Origin: Roseburia_C sp900315735
GTDB lineage: Bacteria; Bacillota; Clostridia; Lachnospirales; Lachnospiraceae
Strand: one strand, 5' to 3'
DNA: 64,000 nucleotides
NCBI GenBank assembly: GCA_052118425.1
Contig: JBQKHF010000014.1
Below the pieces are notes generated by a model, which was not told where the DNA came from, did no database searches, and saw only the letters and a program-made list of their open reading frames with translations. Shown here piece after piece: positions 1 through 9,256 of the stretch. The stretch's first letter is position 1; every line of letters starts with the position of its first letter. The position numbers and the translations under genes are program-made.

Positions 1-984
1 TCCATACCAGTTATACTGCTCCACCAGAAGGTCCCCGTCAAAGACATCATCCATCCAGTTTGGTACTTCCGATGCGTCATAATACTGACAGTCTCCGCTG
101 ATTGGGTCACAGCTGATTGCACCCTCAACAGTCTCTCCACCGAATAAACCGATGGTATATTTATATACACTGGCGATATAGTATGGATTTCCATCTTCGT
201 CCACTTCAAAATGTAGATTTCCAAAAAGCTTATCCGGGTAATTCATACGGATATGCCGTCTTAAATCCTTGCTAAAATAAGCAGACGGAACATAAATCAT
301 TCCTTCTTTTACCGGAACATACTGTGCTTTCTGTCCTACCGGATCTACTGTTACATAGCCCGGAACACCATTTTCCTTATTTCCCATATATTTAAAGAAG
401 CCGGCATATTCTAATGCAGATACTTTCGTTGGTGCTCCCTGATAATCAATCTGTGTATAATCTTCCGATACGTTATACTGGCTCACCACTTCTGAAAGGC
501 TTCCAATCTCACGATTGCCCAGCAGCACTGCACTGTCCGTATCCATTAACGCAATCTTTGATACAGACGATGCGGTATTGATATCGCTGTTAAAATCGCT
601 GTCTTCGATGGTCAGGATATTGGCATATGCCTGTGCATGGAACATCTTGCTGCCATAAAATAAAAGAATCAGGAACAGAATTCCGATTACTCCAACTGCT
701 GCAAAAATGGCATTTACCGGTTTTTCCAGTTTATCTGCTGACTTGCCCTCTGCTTTTCTTGCTGCCAACAATAAAGTGCCAAAAATTCCTAACGGAAATA
801 ATATCACGCCTATTACAAACAGCCATAAACCTCTGGAATGAATATTCAATGCCGGAAGCAGGAGATAATACATCACTGCCACCCATAAAATATAAATAAC
901 CGGAAGCACAATGGACAGCCCCTTTACATGCGGCAGCTTTACCTGCATTGTTTCAAACTCCAGTTTCTTCTTTTTCTTTGCCAT
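1..984 (-). CDS. Uncharacterised multi-pass membrane protein, 3' end outside the window
   Basis: The frame is open from an ATG at 984 to the left edge, so the C-terminus is missing. GGGAG lies 7-8 bases before the ATG. The protein starts with a lysine-rich cytoplasmic stretch (MAKKKKKLEF), then has two hydrophobic segments at about residues 24-45 and 50-72, a basic loop, and a third segment at about 90-110. After that comes a large, mostly hydrophilic, probably extracytoplasmic domain rich in Tyr and Asp. I do not recognise the family, and no catalytic motif is visible. It is probably the start of a leftward unit. The 200 bases to its right hold a terminator and a repeat, so it is not co-transcribed with the genes to its right. 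Confidence 0.75.
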   Translation of the reverse strand, partial: MAKKKKKLEFETMQVKLPHVKGLSIVLPVIYILWVAVMYYLLLPALNIHSRGLWLFVIGVILFPLGIFGTLLLAARKAEGKSADKLEKPVNAIFAAVGVIGILFLILLFYGSKMFHAQAYANILTIEDSDFNSDINTASSVSKIALMDTDSAVLLGNREIGSLSEVVSQYNVSEDYTQIDYQGAPTKVSALEYAGFFKYMGNKENGVPGYVTVDPVGQKAQYVPVKEGMIYVPSAYFSKDLRRHIRMNYPDKLFGNLHFEVDEDGNPYYIASVYKYTIGLFGGETVEGAISCDPISGDCQYYDASEVPNWMDDVFDGDLLVEQYNWYG

Positions 985-1081
985 ACCTAATCTCCCTATT
1001 CTTCTTTGCAATTTCCATTGTATTATTTAATTAATACAATAACTCAGTTTCCCAATAATGTCAAGTGCAAGCTTCCCAAAA

Positions 1082-1125
1082 CAGTAAGAACCTGCCACCG
1101 GCAGCTTTTTACGAATGCCTGATGG
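1082..1125 (+). repeat. R1 hairpin repeat, copy 1
   Basis: This is a small palindrome, CTGCCAC-CGGCAG, with arms extended by GTAAGAA on the left and TTTTTAC on the right, followed by GAATGCCTGATGGC. It belongs to the dispersed family described in the findings. It abuts the U-tract of the terminator at 1126-1166. Confidence 0.75.
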
Positions 1126-1166
1126 CAAAAAAGCAGGACGATAGAGAATATGTTCTATCGTCCTGC
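1126..1166 (-). terminator. Intrinsic terminator of the surface-protein unit
   Basis: A 13-bp perfect stem (GCAGGACGATAGA and its complement, 1133-1145 with 1154-1166) has an 8-base loop. On the minus strand it is followed by six U. It ends the leftward unit 4300-1202. Confidence 0.85.
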
Positions 1167-1201
1167 ACATTCCTGCTTATTTATAACAATTTTCCGTCTT
1201 C

Positions 1202-1384
1202 TTAAGCTCTTGCTCTTTTGGTCTCTCTCTTTCTGTTCTGAAGGACCATACATACTACTGCAACTACAGTAACAGCCAGTGCAAGAATTCCCATTGGAAG
1301 ATCTTTTGCACAATCTCTTAAGAAAAATAATACTGCCATTGCAATTACATAAATAACTGCGATTACGCTGTCTACTATTTTCAT
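1202..1384 (-). CDS. Small two-helix membrane protein (60 aa)
   Basis: This short protein has two hydrophobic segments (about residues 4-21 and 29-48) and a basic tail (QNRKRETKRARA). The start has a strong ribosome site (AAAGGAGGAGA). The gene begins 15 bases after the stop of the large surface protein and is followed by a terminator, so it is the last gene of a two-gene unit. The likely topology is a hairpin with a cytoplasmic positive tail. The family is not recognised. The tight linkage suggests it helps anchor, export or stabilise the surface protein, but that is inference from position only. Confidence 0.7.
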   Translation of the reverse strand: MKIVDSVIAVIYVIAMAVLFFLRDCAKDLPMGILALAVTVVAVVCMVLQNRKRETKRARA

Positions 1385-1399
1385 TTTCTGTCTCCTCCT

Positions 1400-4300
1400 T
1401 TATGCATTTCTCTTCTGGCGAAGCACTGCTCTTACTACATTATATCCTGCAAATGCAATTGTAAGAATCATCATAATCCAGTGGATGATGCAGTTGTCTT
1501 CTCCTGCCGGATTTGCTGCCAGAGGAACTGCTTCATCTTCTAATGCAGTCACTTCCTGCTCTGCACTATCCTCTGTTACATTTTCCAGTGGAACTTCTTC
1601 ATCCTCTAATACCACTGGTTCTTCTTCATCCTGTGGCTGCTGTACTGCCTGCGGCTGTCTGACTGGTGTCTGTGCCACCTGAGTCTGGGTAACCGGAGTC
1701 TGTGCTGCCTGCGTCTGCGCCGGGGTTACCGGAGTCTGTGCCGCCTCCGGCTGTGTATTATTATCTGCCGGAGTTACTGTTGTTTCTGATGCTGCAGGCT
1801 GAGTCGGCTCAGTTGGCTGGGTCGGCTGTGCCGGTTCGGTTGGCTGTGTTGGCTCGGTCGGCTGAGTTGGTTCAGTCGGCTGGGTCGGCTGGGTCGGTTC
1901 TGTCGGCTGAGTTGGTTCGGTTGGTTCGCTTTCTTTTTCCTTCTCCTCAAAAGAAGCATATACTGCGATATTGTCATTTAAATCTGCAAGATTTACTTTG
2001 CTGCCATCCTCTAATGTCCATCCGGTAAATTCATAGGTTGCTGCCTCTGTCTCTGCCTTTACAGGATCTGTTACAGAAACTTCCGTTCCCTTTACTTCAC
2101 GTACTTCCTGATATACATTTCCATCTACCATAAAGGTAACGGTATAGCTGTTATCAACAATTTCTCCATCGATATGCCAGGAATTCGGATTAATCATCCG
2201 ATACCATTCAACACGATAGAATCTTGCATCATCCCCTGCAATACCACTGTTTGCGGCATATGCTTCCAGAACAGATGCAAGGGTTACCGGCATCTTTCCA
2301 TCACGATTCTTTTCTGCATCAAAGGAAGCTGGTGCGGTAAAACCGGACATATCAGTTGTCACTTTCAGCTGATTTAAGGAAACAGCTGCTCTTCCCACAT
2401 AATCATAATTTGCTGTTGCATCACCGGCTGTTCCTTCCGGACGGGCAACTCCTACTTTCCGGATATAGAACTCTGCCTTCTGTGTAAATGTATCTGCTAC
2501 TTTTACATATACATTATAACCCTCTGCATCACGGGAAAGCTTTGTATAAGATGTAACTACATCTGCATTTTCATCCTCTAAGATAAAGCCGCGGATTACA
2601 CTCTCTTCTGTGGTTACATAATCTGCTGCTTCTTCTAATACAGCCGGGTCTAAAATACTGCTTCCACTTAACAGCAGCTGTTTTCCATTTCCATATTCAG
2701 CATATACTTTTGCACGAATCTTGCTGATTCCAAAGCTTACATTTACAGAACCACTGTAATTACCGGTAAAGGTTACGGTTGCCAAAGCAGTTCCTTCTTC
2801 TACATTATCTTTGTAATCACCAACCGTATAATCGGTTCCTGCTGTTAATACTTTTCCATTATAAGTTACGGTTACATCTTCTTCATTCAGTGTTACTGCT
2901 TTTCCGGTATAATATTTTTCCTTTGCGGCTGCAACCACACTGTCATTTTCTACTTCTTTTGGAAGAATGGTGTAGGTTGTATTTACCGTTCCTTTATAAT
3001 TACCGATTCCGGTAATAGCTGCTGAAGTCTCACCTGCATTCGGATTGCTTCCGCTGTATGTTACCGTATAATCTTTTCCCTCTACTAATGTTTTGTCTCC
3101 GTCTTTTACCACAACTGCAACTGTGCTTCCTGTATACTCGGTATCCTTTGCAGTTACCATTTCATTGGTCAGTGGCTTCTGCTGGATAGTAAAGGTTGCT
3201 TCATTACTGTCTGCGGATTCAAATTTCTTTGCACTGGCTGTTGCAATTACCGTATAAGTTCCTGCATCCACCGGTGCTTTGCTTAATTTATTTCCAGCCT
3301 CATCATAATAAGTATAAGTAATGGAAATGCTTGGATTCTTCTCAATTCCCCAGCTGTATGCATTGGCATCACAGCTTAAGTTCTTCTCATCATTACTGCC
3401 ATTATATTCAAAATCACTGGCTGTAAGATTTGCATACAATGCTTTCAAATAGGTTCTTACCGGTACAATAAATACAGTCTCTTTATAGTTCTTTGCTGCA
3501 TCTCCTTCCGGCACAAATACTACATGATGATCTACATCTTCAAAGATTGCAGTTCCGGTAGTATTAAACCACAGTGTCTCATCCGGGCTCTCCCACTCAA
3601 AATGGCCTTCCAGTTCCTGATTTTCATCATTAACTGCTACTGCCATTCCACCATTGAGATGGGACTCTTTCAGTTTTCCTGACATATGATTAACAGTTGC
3701 AGACGGTTTTTCCTTAATTACTGCCTCTGCCTTATTTACAGTTACAGTATAAGTCTTGCTTCCTGCCTCATATACGTCCGTTGCCGGTGTTGTAACCGTA
3801 TAAGTATAAGTTCCTGCATTTAAAATTTCTTCACCACAGGTTCCAACAGCCCCACTCGTTGGTCCCTCTTTTACAAAATTCTTTGCATTCAGCGTCTGTA
3901 CTTTTCCGTTATAGGTCAGATTTGAAATGCTCTCTTCAAATACCGGAGTTCTCTTGCTGATTTTAATGGTGTACTCTTCTGTTTTCCATTTAAAGCGATA
4001 ATTCTTATATTGGCACTTTAAAGTAACTGTTCCTGTCTTGTCTGCAGTTACAGATACCTCTTTCTTATCTGTATTTTTTAATGTTACCTTATCTTTTCCA
4101 CTGGTAATGCTCCATTTGGTTTCATAGGCAATCCACGCAGAGCACTCGATTTTCTTTGTATCCTGCAACTGCATCTTGATCGTATCATCTTCTGTGGCGG
4201 CTTTTACTGTCATTCCGGTTATTCCGGTTAAAGACAATACCATCAACGCTGCCATAACAAAAGCGGTGATTCTCTTTCCCAACATTTTGGCTACTCTCAT
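1400..4300 (-). CDS. Secreted surface protein with MBG/Ig-like repeats, Pro-Thr-Gln stalk and C-terminal membrane anchor
   Basis: A longer frame begins at 4360, but the ATG at 4300 is preceded by AGGAG at good spacing and opens directly on a signal peptide (MRVAKMLGKRI, a hydrophobic core, then VKA-A cleavage near residue 35). The mature part holds several beta-rich MBG/Ig-like modules (for example the NAGTYTYTV, YNGKV and GNYKGTVN motifs, up to about residue 550), a further region to about 790 that ends in a FTGWTLEDGSKV-type repeat, and then a low-complexity PTEPTQPTQ stalk (about 795-840). The end carries two EDEEVPL/EDEAVPL motifs and one hydrophobic segment with a basic tail (RQKRNA). 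There is no LPXTG sortase signal. It is probably a cell-surface adhesin or binding protein. A BTAD regulator lies just upstream on the same strand. Confidence 0.8.
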   Translation of the reverse strand: MRVAKMLGKRITAFVMAALMVLSLTGITGMTVKAATEDDTIKMQLQDTKKIECSAWIAYETKWSITSGKDKVTLKNTDKKEVSVTADKTGTVTLKCQYKNYRFKWKTEEYTIKISKRTPVFEESISNLTYNGKVQTLNAKNFVKEGPTSGAVGTCGEEILNAGTYTYTVTTPATDVYEAGSKTYTVTVNKAEAVIKEKPSATVNHMSGKLKESHLNGGMAVAVNDENQELEGHFEWESPDETLWFNTTGTAIFEDVDHHVVFVPEGDAAKNYKETVFIVPVRTYLKALYANLTASDFEYNGSNDEKNLSCDANAYSWGIEKNPSISITYTYYDEAGNKLSKAPVDAGTYTVIATASAKKFESADSNEATFTIQQKPLTNEMVTAKDTEYTGSTVAVVVKDGDKTLVEGKDYTVTYSGSNPNAGETSAAITGIGNYKGTVNTTYTILPKEVENDSVVAAAKEKYYTGKAVTLNEEDVTVTYNGKVLTAGTDYTVGDYKDNVEEGTALATVTFTGNYSGSVNVSFGISKIRAKVYAEYGNGKQLLLSGSSILDPAVLEEAADYVTTEESVIRGFILEDENADVVTSYTKLSRDAEGYNVYVKVADTFTQKAEFYIRKVGVARPEGTAGDATANYDYVGRAAVSLNQLKVTTDMSGFTAPASFDAEKNRDGKMPVTLASVLEAYAANSGIAGDDARFYRVEWYRMINPNSWHIDGEIVDNSYTVTFMVDGNVYQEVREVKGTEVSVTDPVKAETEAATYEFTGWTLEDGSKVNLADLNDNIAVYASFEEKEKESEPTEPTQPTEPTQPTQPTEPTQPTEPTQPTEPAQPTQPTEPTQPAASETTVTPADNNTQPEAAQTPVTPAQTQAAQTPVTQTQVAQTPVRQPQAVQQPQDEEEPVVLEDEEVPLENVTEDSAEQEVTALEDEAVPLAANPAGEDNCIIHWIMMILTIAFAGYNVVRAVLRQKRNA

Positions 4301-4462
4301 GTTTTTTCTCCTTTTATTCATTTTATCCATTTCCTGTTGATTTATGAATTGTATAACCAATCATAGCCTACTCTGCGTTATAAAAAGCGTTACATTTTTC
4401 TATTTTTCTTTATTCTTCCAAATTGTACTCAAATCTTCCTGTTTGTATTGTATTCTCCCTAT

Positions 4463-5641
4463 CTAATCCGTCCCATTCACCAATACTTTATGATATTTCA
4501 CATATTTCTTTCCAGCTGTCCGTTCCATCCGCTGATTGATTCGCTCGATAACCAGTCCGCAATTTTCCTCTTCAATGCCAATTAAAAGTATCAGATACTG
4601 GTTTGCGCTGTATCTGGTATACAGGTCTCCGCTGCGCAGGGAGCTTTTCAATGCCTGTTCCAGTTCTGCCCGGATGTATTCGAAATGCACGCCGCCTTCT
4701 GATGCACAGCCTTTTCCATCGGTAATGGTGCTCATAAGAAGCCACGCACTCTTTCCCGTACGCTGCAAAACCCGTTTTGCGAAGCGGTAATTTTCAATGA
4801 AAACAGGATACGAGCAATAAAATGCTCCTTCCTCTCCCTCTTCTTCCAACTTCTCCTGTATTGCCTGAATATGGGTGGCATCCTCCGTAACACAGCTGCT
4901 GATTCGTTTTAATTGTTCCAGCATAGACTTTGAAGGTTCACTGCCAAGCTCTGCCAGCAGCATTTCCTCTGTCTTATGATATAACGCTACCGCCTCTTTG
5001 GAACGCTTCATGGCAATCAACGCCTCCATCTGGTATACCTGCCAGTCATCCAGCGGATAAAGAACCGCTGCTTTTTCTGCTATCTCATATAATTTCTGAT
5101 ACTCCTGCTCGTCCCGGTAAATTCCGCCCAGTCTCTTTACACAGGACATATATAATTTCCGGTATTTCGTTGCCCAGAAAATCACCCATTCCGATGCTCC
5201 CAGTGCCGGAAGGAACTCTCCCCGATACAGTCTGACCGCTTCCTCTAATTCTGTTTTTCCGGAAGCTTCTGCCTGCTTCAATGCATGCTCTGCTTTTTCT
5301 TCAAAGGATATACAATCACAACGGTATGGTATCTCCGGCGTCCAGTAGTAAATCCCTTTCCTGCTTATAATATAATCACTTTCCGGCAGTCCCTGCTCCT
5401 TTAAAAGCTTACGCACCCGGAAAAGAATTGCCCGGAAACTGTTGGATGGATTGGAAACCTCTTCATTTTCCCAAAGTCTTCCCATCAGTTCTTCCCTTGT
5501 TACTCCTTCTGCACCAGCATGCAGAATAATCTGAAGCAGCCGGTTCGTCTTTGTGGTTGATTTCCGGTCTATGATAAAGGACTGATTTCCATATTGCATC
5601 CGAAATGTTCCAAACATACTTACTTCCAATACTTTTTTCAT
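4463..5641 (-). CDS. BTAD/SARP-type transcriptional regulator
   Basis: An OmpR-like winged helix (about residues 5-95, with motifs VTREELMGRLW and FRAILFRVRKLL) is followed by a bacterial transcriptional activation domain made of TPR-like helices (about 100-245). The C-terminal 130 residues (YLILLIGIEEEN region) resemble a degenerate GGDEF-like fold without the GGDEF signature. The first possible ATG is at 5707. I chose the ATG at 5641 because CAGGAGA stands directly before it and the winged helix starts there. The gene lies upstream of the surface-protein unit on the same strand and probably regulates it; that link is inferred from position. Overall length, 392 aa, is ordinary for such regulators. 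Confidence 0.85.
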   Translation of the reverse strand: MKKVLEVSMFGTFRMQYGNQSFIIDRKSTTKTNRLLQIILHAGAEGVTREELMGRLWENEEVSNPSNSFRAILFRVRKLLKEQGLPESDYIISRKGIYYWTPEIPYRCDCISFEEKAEHALKQAEASGKTELEEAVRLYRGEFLPALGASEWVIFWATKYRKLYMSCVKRLGGIYRDEQEYQKLYEIAEKAAVLYPLDDWQVYQMEALIAMKRSKEAVALYHKTEEMLLAELGSEPSKSMLEQLKRISSCVTEDATHIQAIQEKLEEEGEEGAFYCSYPVFIENYRFAKRVLQRTGKSAWLLMSTITDGKGCASEGGVHFEYIRAELEQALKSSLRSGDLYTRYSANQYLILLIGIEEENCGLVIERINQRMERTAGKKYVKYHKVLVNGTD

Positions 5642-5731
5642 GTTCTCCTGCCCCCTGCAAGTCATTTTTCCTAATTGCAGTATAAAGGACTTTTCTGTGA
5701 TAGGCAAAATATTTTTCTTATTTCTTCCGGA

Positions 5732-5760
5732 TTGTCAAAACGGAAGATTACTTTTATAAT
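5732..5760 (+). promoter_or_regulatory. Promoter of the PHP gene
   Basis: TTGTCA (5732-5737), a 17-base spacer and TATAAT (5755-5760) form a near-consensus sigma-A promoter about 58 bases before the start codon. It lies in the divergent space between the BTAD regulator and the PHP gene. Confidence 0.7.
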
Positions 5761-5817
5761 CATATTCATAAATAGTTCTAAAAATAATTGTTTCGAGCTG
5801 TTAGAAAGGATTATTCT

Positions 5818-6687
5818 ATGGAAACAGGATTTATTGATTTACATGTACACTCTACCTGTTCGGATGGAACTTTTACTCCGTCTGAGCTGGTTCATGAAGC
5901 CATGCGGCATTCAATACGTGCCTTTGCCCTTACTGACCATGACTGCATTGATGGCATTAAGGAAGCCCAGGAGGAAGCATTACAGCTTAACTCCCCAGAT
6001 GCACCGGAAGTCATTGCCGGTGTTGAACTCTCCTGCGAACTGAACGGCCGTGAAATTCATATGGTCGGGCTTTATATCAACCCGGAGGATAAAGAACTTT
6101 CCGATAAATTAAATGCTTTCCGTTCTTCCCGCAAAGACCGCAACCGGCTGATGGTTGAAAAACTACAGCAGGAAGCGCATCTTGCCATTGATTATGACAG
6201 TCTTATCAAAGAATTTCCGGATGCAGTAATTACAAGAGCCCATATTGCAAGATATCTTGTAAATCATGGACTTGCCAAAGATATGAATGCCGTATTCAGT
6301 AAGTATATCGGGGATGACTGTCCTTATTATGTGGACCGTCCTAAAATCACGCCGCAGGAAGGCATTTCCCTGATTCATCATGCAGGAGGTCTTGCCATCT
6401 TAGCACACCCGGTACTCTATCACATGAATGCAGACCGATTGGATGCTCTGGTTCAGACACTGGTAGAAGAAAGCCATTTAGATGGCATTGAAGCTGTCTA
6501 TTCCACCTACCAGCTTGGCGACGAACGAAACATTAAGAAGCTTGCCGGAAAATACCATCTTCTTATCTCCGGCGGCTCTGATTTTCACGGAAGCAACAAA
6601 CCTTATATTTCCATGGGAAACGGCACAAGACATATGCCGATTCCTTATTATATTTTATCGGATATTAAAAATGCACGGCATGACTGA
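5818..6687 (+). CDS. PHP-domain phosphoesterase (YciV/RnaAM-like)
   Basis: The N-terminus carries the PHP metal motif (DLHVHSTCSDG at about residues 7-17), followed by LTDHDCIDG, ILAHP and GGSDFHG, which supply the remaining metal ligands. The insert and length (289 aa) fit the TrpH/YciV branch, whose members act as 3',5'-nucleotide bisphosphate phosphatases or 5'-3' exoribonucleases on short RNA. Start chosen at 5818 because AGAAAGG precedes it; an upstream in-frame ATG at 5788 lacks a ribosome site. The gene stands alone with its own promoter and a shared bidirectional terminator. The exact substrate cannot be read from the sequence. Confidence 0.85.
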   Translation: METGFIDLHVHSTCSDGTFTPSELVHEAMRHSIRAFALTDHDCIDGIKEAQEEALQLNSPDAPEVIAGVELSCELNGREIHMVGLYINPEDKELSDKLNAFRSSRKDRNRLMVEKLQQEAHLAIDYDSLIKEFPDAVITRAHIARYLVNHGLAKDMNAVFSKYIGDDCPYYVDRPKITPQEGISLIHHAGGLAILAHPVLYHMNADRLDALVQTLVEESHLDGIEAVYSTYQLGDERNIKKLAGKYHLLISGGSDFHGSNKPYISMGNGTRHMPIPYYILSDIKNARHD

Positions 6688-6705
6688 TAGCTTACATCTG
6701 CCGTC

Positions 6706-6746
6706 TAAAGAAGCTGCCACCGGCAGCTTCTTGCGGATGCCCGGAA
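6706..6746 (+). repeat. R1 hairpin repeat, copy 2
   Basis: AGAAGCTGCCAC-CGGCAGCTTCT is an almost perfect palindrome, followed by TGCGGATGCCCGG. It sits between the PHP stop codon and the bidirectional terminator. Confidence 0.8.
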
Positions 6747-6749
6747 ACA

Positions 6750-6796
6750 AGAGGGACTGTGGTTTTACAATTTCTGTAAAACCACAGTCCCTCTTT
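6750..6796. terminator. Bidirectional intrinsic terminator
   Basis: A perfect 20-bp stem (6750-6769 with 6775-6794) has a 5-base loop. It carries TTTT on the plus side and only a short A-run (AA) on the other side. It separates the rightward PHP gene from the leftward ppx-ppk unit. Confidence 0.9.
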
Positions 6797-6808
6797 TATC
6801 ACTACTTT

Positions 6809-7000
6809 TTAATTTTTGTCTTTCACCTCGTCTAATGCATTTCGAAAGATTCGTTCAAATTCATTTTCGGAACATTTTTTCCGACTGGATTCCTCCGAAT
6901 ACTCTCTATTATGCTGTCGTGCCTGCTCGTGAACGAGCAATACAACTGGAACCTTAAAATAACCGTCATATCCGTATGCGACAATCCCCTCCCTGGAGCT
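6809..7000 (-). pseudogene. Possible gene remnant downstream of ppk
   Basis: This 63-codon minus-strand frame has no usable start codon. The frame is closed by TAA just upstream, and the first codons after it (AGC TCC AGG GAG GGG ATT GTC) are not starts. The translation looks protein-like rather than random (for example YGYDGYFKVPVVLLVHEQ, then a charged helix ending EVKDKN). It could be the C-terminal scrap of a lost gene, or chance. The rest of the 240 bases between ppk and the terminator shows nothing else I recognise. Confidence 0.3.
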
Positions 7001-7048
7001 TTATTTCAATGGTTTCATATTATATATCGGCAAAAGTATCTGTTTTCT

Positions 7049-9244
7049 TTAGTCCTCTACCGGTTCTGCCGGGATAAAAATACGGTCTTTTACAACATCT
7101 GCAGGCTTTGGTGCTGCCTCTTCTGCTTCTCTGCAGAACTGCATCTGTGAATTCACCAGTACCTTTCCACGTTTATCAACCTTTTCATAGGTGCCATCTT
7201 TCTGAAGGAGATGTGCTTTTGTATTATCTGCCAGCTCCACATCCAGAATATGCATTACTTTATGCTTTAACTCTTCATTTTCTACCGGGAAAATAATCTC
7301 TACACGGCGGTCTAAGTTACGCGGCATCCAGTCGGCACTTCCCATGTAAATTTCTTCCTGTCCATCATTATAGAAATAGAAAATTCTGCTGTGCTCCAAG
7401 AAATTTCCTACAATGGAACGCACTCTGATATTCTCACTGATTTTTGGAATGCCTACCTTCAGACAGCAGATTCCACGTACGACTAAATCAATCTGTACAC
7501 CAGCCGCTGATGCTTCATATAAAGCTGCAATAATATCACGGTCACAAAGGGAATTCATCTTAGCTACAATTTTGGCTGTCTTTCCGGCTTTGGCATATTT
7601 TGTTTCACGCTCAATTAGTTTCAGGAAACGCTTCCGCAGCCAGATTGGTGCTACCACCAGCCGGTTCCAGGACAGCGGCTCCGAATAACCGGATAACATA
7701 TTAAATACTGCTGTTGCATCTTCTCCGATTGCTTCCGAGCAGGTAAAGATACCACAGTCTGTATACAGCTTTGCAGTGGAATCGTTATAGTTTCCGGTTC
7801 CAAGATGTACATAACGGCAGATGCCTTCTTCTTCTCTTCTTACGACCAGTGCAATCTTGCTGTGGGTCTTTAAGCCTACCAGTCCATAGATTACATGGCA
7901 GCCTGCTTTCTCTAATTTCTTTGCCCAGACGATGTTATTTTCCTCATCGAAACGGGCTTTTAACTCTACCAGAACTGATACCTGCTTGCCATTCTCTGCT
8001 GCCTGCGCCAGTGATGCAATAATCGGCGAATTACCGCTGACACGGTAAAGTGTCTGCTTGATTGCCAGTACATCCGGGTCTTTGGCTGCCTGACGGATAA
8101 ATTCTACTACCGGGTCAAAGGTCTGGTATGGATGATGCAGTAAGATATCACCCTTTTTAATGGCATCAAAGATGCTCTCTCCCTGTGGAATCTGTGGCAC
8201 CGGCTGCGGTGTATATGGTTTATAACGTAAATCATCACAGCCTTCCAAGCCATACATTTTCATAAGGTAAGTCAAGTCAATCGGTCCGTTGATTTTAAAG
8301 ATGTCATCCTCAGATTCTACCCGAAGCTCATCCTTTAAGAATGCCAACAAACGCTTGTCAATGCCATATTCCACTTCCAGACGGATGACTTCGCCCCACT
8401 GCCGTTTCTTTAAGGATTTTTCAATTTCTTTCAGCAAATCCTCTGCTTCGTCCTCATCAAAGGAAAGGTCGGCATTACGCATAATACGATATGGATAAGC
8501 ACAGACCACTTTATGACCTAAAAATAATTTGGAAATATTCTTCTCAATAATCTGCTCTAACAGGATAAAAGATTTCTCCCCTTCCTTTACGGATGGAATC
8601 GGAATCAGTCTTGGTAATACAGATGGCACCTGAACGGTTGCATATTCATAAATGGTTCCGCCCTTCTTACCCTCTGCCTTTAACTTCTTCTCCTCTGCTT
8701 TTCCAAGAAGATCATCTTTCTTTGGATTTTCTTCCAATAAGGCTACAATATTTAATGTCTTATTGCGAATCAGAGGAAATGGTCTGGATGCATCCACTGC
8801 CATCGGTGTCAGTACCGGATAAATATTTTCTTCAAAATAACGGTCCACATATTCTGCCTGAAAATCTTCCAAATCTTCATAGGCATCTACAATATAGATT
8901 CCTCTTGCATTCAGTAACGGGATCAGGGAACGGTTATAGGTAGAATACTGCAGTTCTACCAGCTCCCTTGTGTCATGATTAATGGCTGCCAACTGCTCAG
9001 ATGCAGTCATGCCGGCAATATCTGTTTTCTTATAGCCTGCATGTACCATGTCCTTTAAGGAAGCCACACGTACCATGAAAAATTCATCCAGATTCGAAGA
9101 AGTTATGCTGACAAATTTTAACCGTTCCAGAAGCGGAATGGATTTGTCTCTTGCTTCATTCAATACTCTGCCATTAAATTTAATCCAGCTTAACTCACGG
9201 TTTTCATAATATTCCGGATTCGTATATTCTTTTAATTTTTCCAT
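7049..9244 (-). CDS. ppk1: Polyphosphate kinase 1
   Basis: This enzyme reversibly transfers the gamma phosphate of ATP to polyphosphate. The domains run in the usual order: an N-terminal helical domain (starting NRELSWIKFNGRVL), a head domain, and two PLD-like C-terminal domains. The phospho-histidine motif is seen in RYVHLGTGNYN, with KTHSKIALV nearby and RNLDRRVEI near the end. Length is 731 aa, normal for PPK1. I prefer the ATG at 9244 (spacing 9 from AGGAG) over the ATG at 9250, which is only 3 bases from it. It follows ppx with almost no gap, so polyphosphate synthesis and degradation are made from one transcript. Confidence 0.96.
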   Translation of the reverse strand: MEKLKEYTNPEYYENRELSWIKFNGRVLNEARDKSIPLLERLKFVSITSSNLDEFFMVRVASLKDMVHAGYKKTDIAGMTASEQLAAINHDTRELVELQYSTYNRSLIPLLNARGIYIVDAYEDLEDFQAEYVDRYFEENIYPVLTPMAVDASRPFPLIRNKTLNIVALLEENPKKDDLLGKAEEKKLKAEGKKGGTIYEYATVQVPSVLPRLIPIPSVKEGEKSFILLEQIIEKNISKLFLGHKVVCAYPYRIMRNADLSFDEDEAEDLLKEIEKSLKKRQWGEVIRLEVEYGIDKRLLAFLKDELRVESEDDIFKINGPIDLTYLMKMYGLEGCDDLRYKPYTPQPVPQIPQGESIFDAIKKGDILLHHPYQTFDPVVEFIRQAAKDPDVLAIKQTLYRVSGNSPIIASLAQAAENGKQVSVLVELKARFDEENNIVWAKKLEKAGCHVIYGLVGLKTHSKIALVVRREEEGICRYVHLGTGNYNDSTAKLYTDCGIFTCSEAIGEDATAVFNMLSGYSEPLSWNRLVVAPIWLRKRFLKLIERETKYAKAGKTAKIVAKMNSLCDRDIIAALYEASAAGVQIDLVVRGICCLKVGIPKISENIRVRSIVGNFLEHSRIFYFYNDGQEEIYMGSADWMPRNLDRRVEIIFPVENEELKHKVMHILDVELADNTKAHLLQKDGTYEKVDKRGKVLVNSQMQFCREAEEAAPKPADVVKDRIFIPAEPVED

Positions 9245-9256
9245 TCGCATACTCTC

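Noticed and set aside
627..899. Plus-strand frame of 90 codons
   Set aside because: It lies antisense inside the cut-off membrane-protein gene, has no ribosome site and no recognisable domain.
1774..2028. Frames on both strands over the Pro-Thr-Gln repeat
   Set aside because: They are products of the short DNA repeat that encodes the stalk of the surface protein; composition is low-complexity in all frames.
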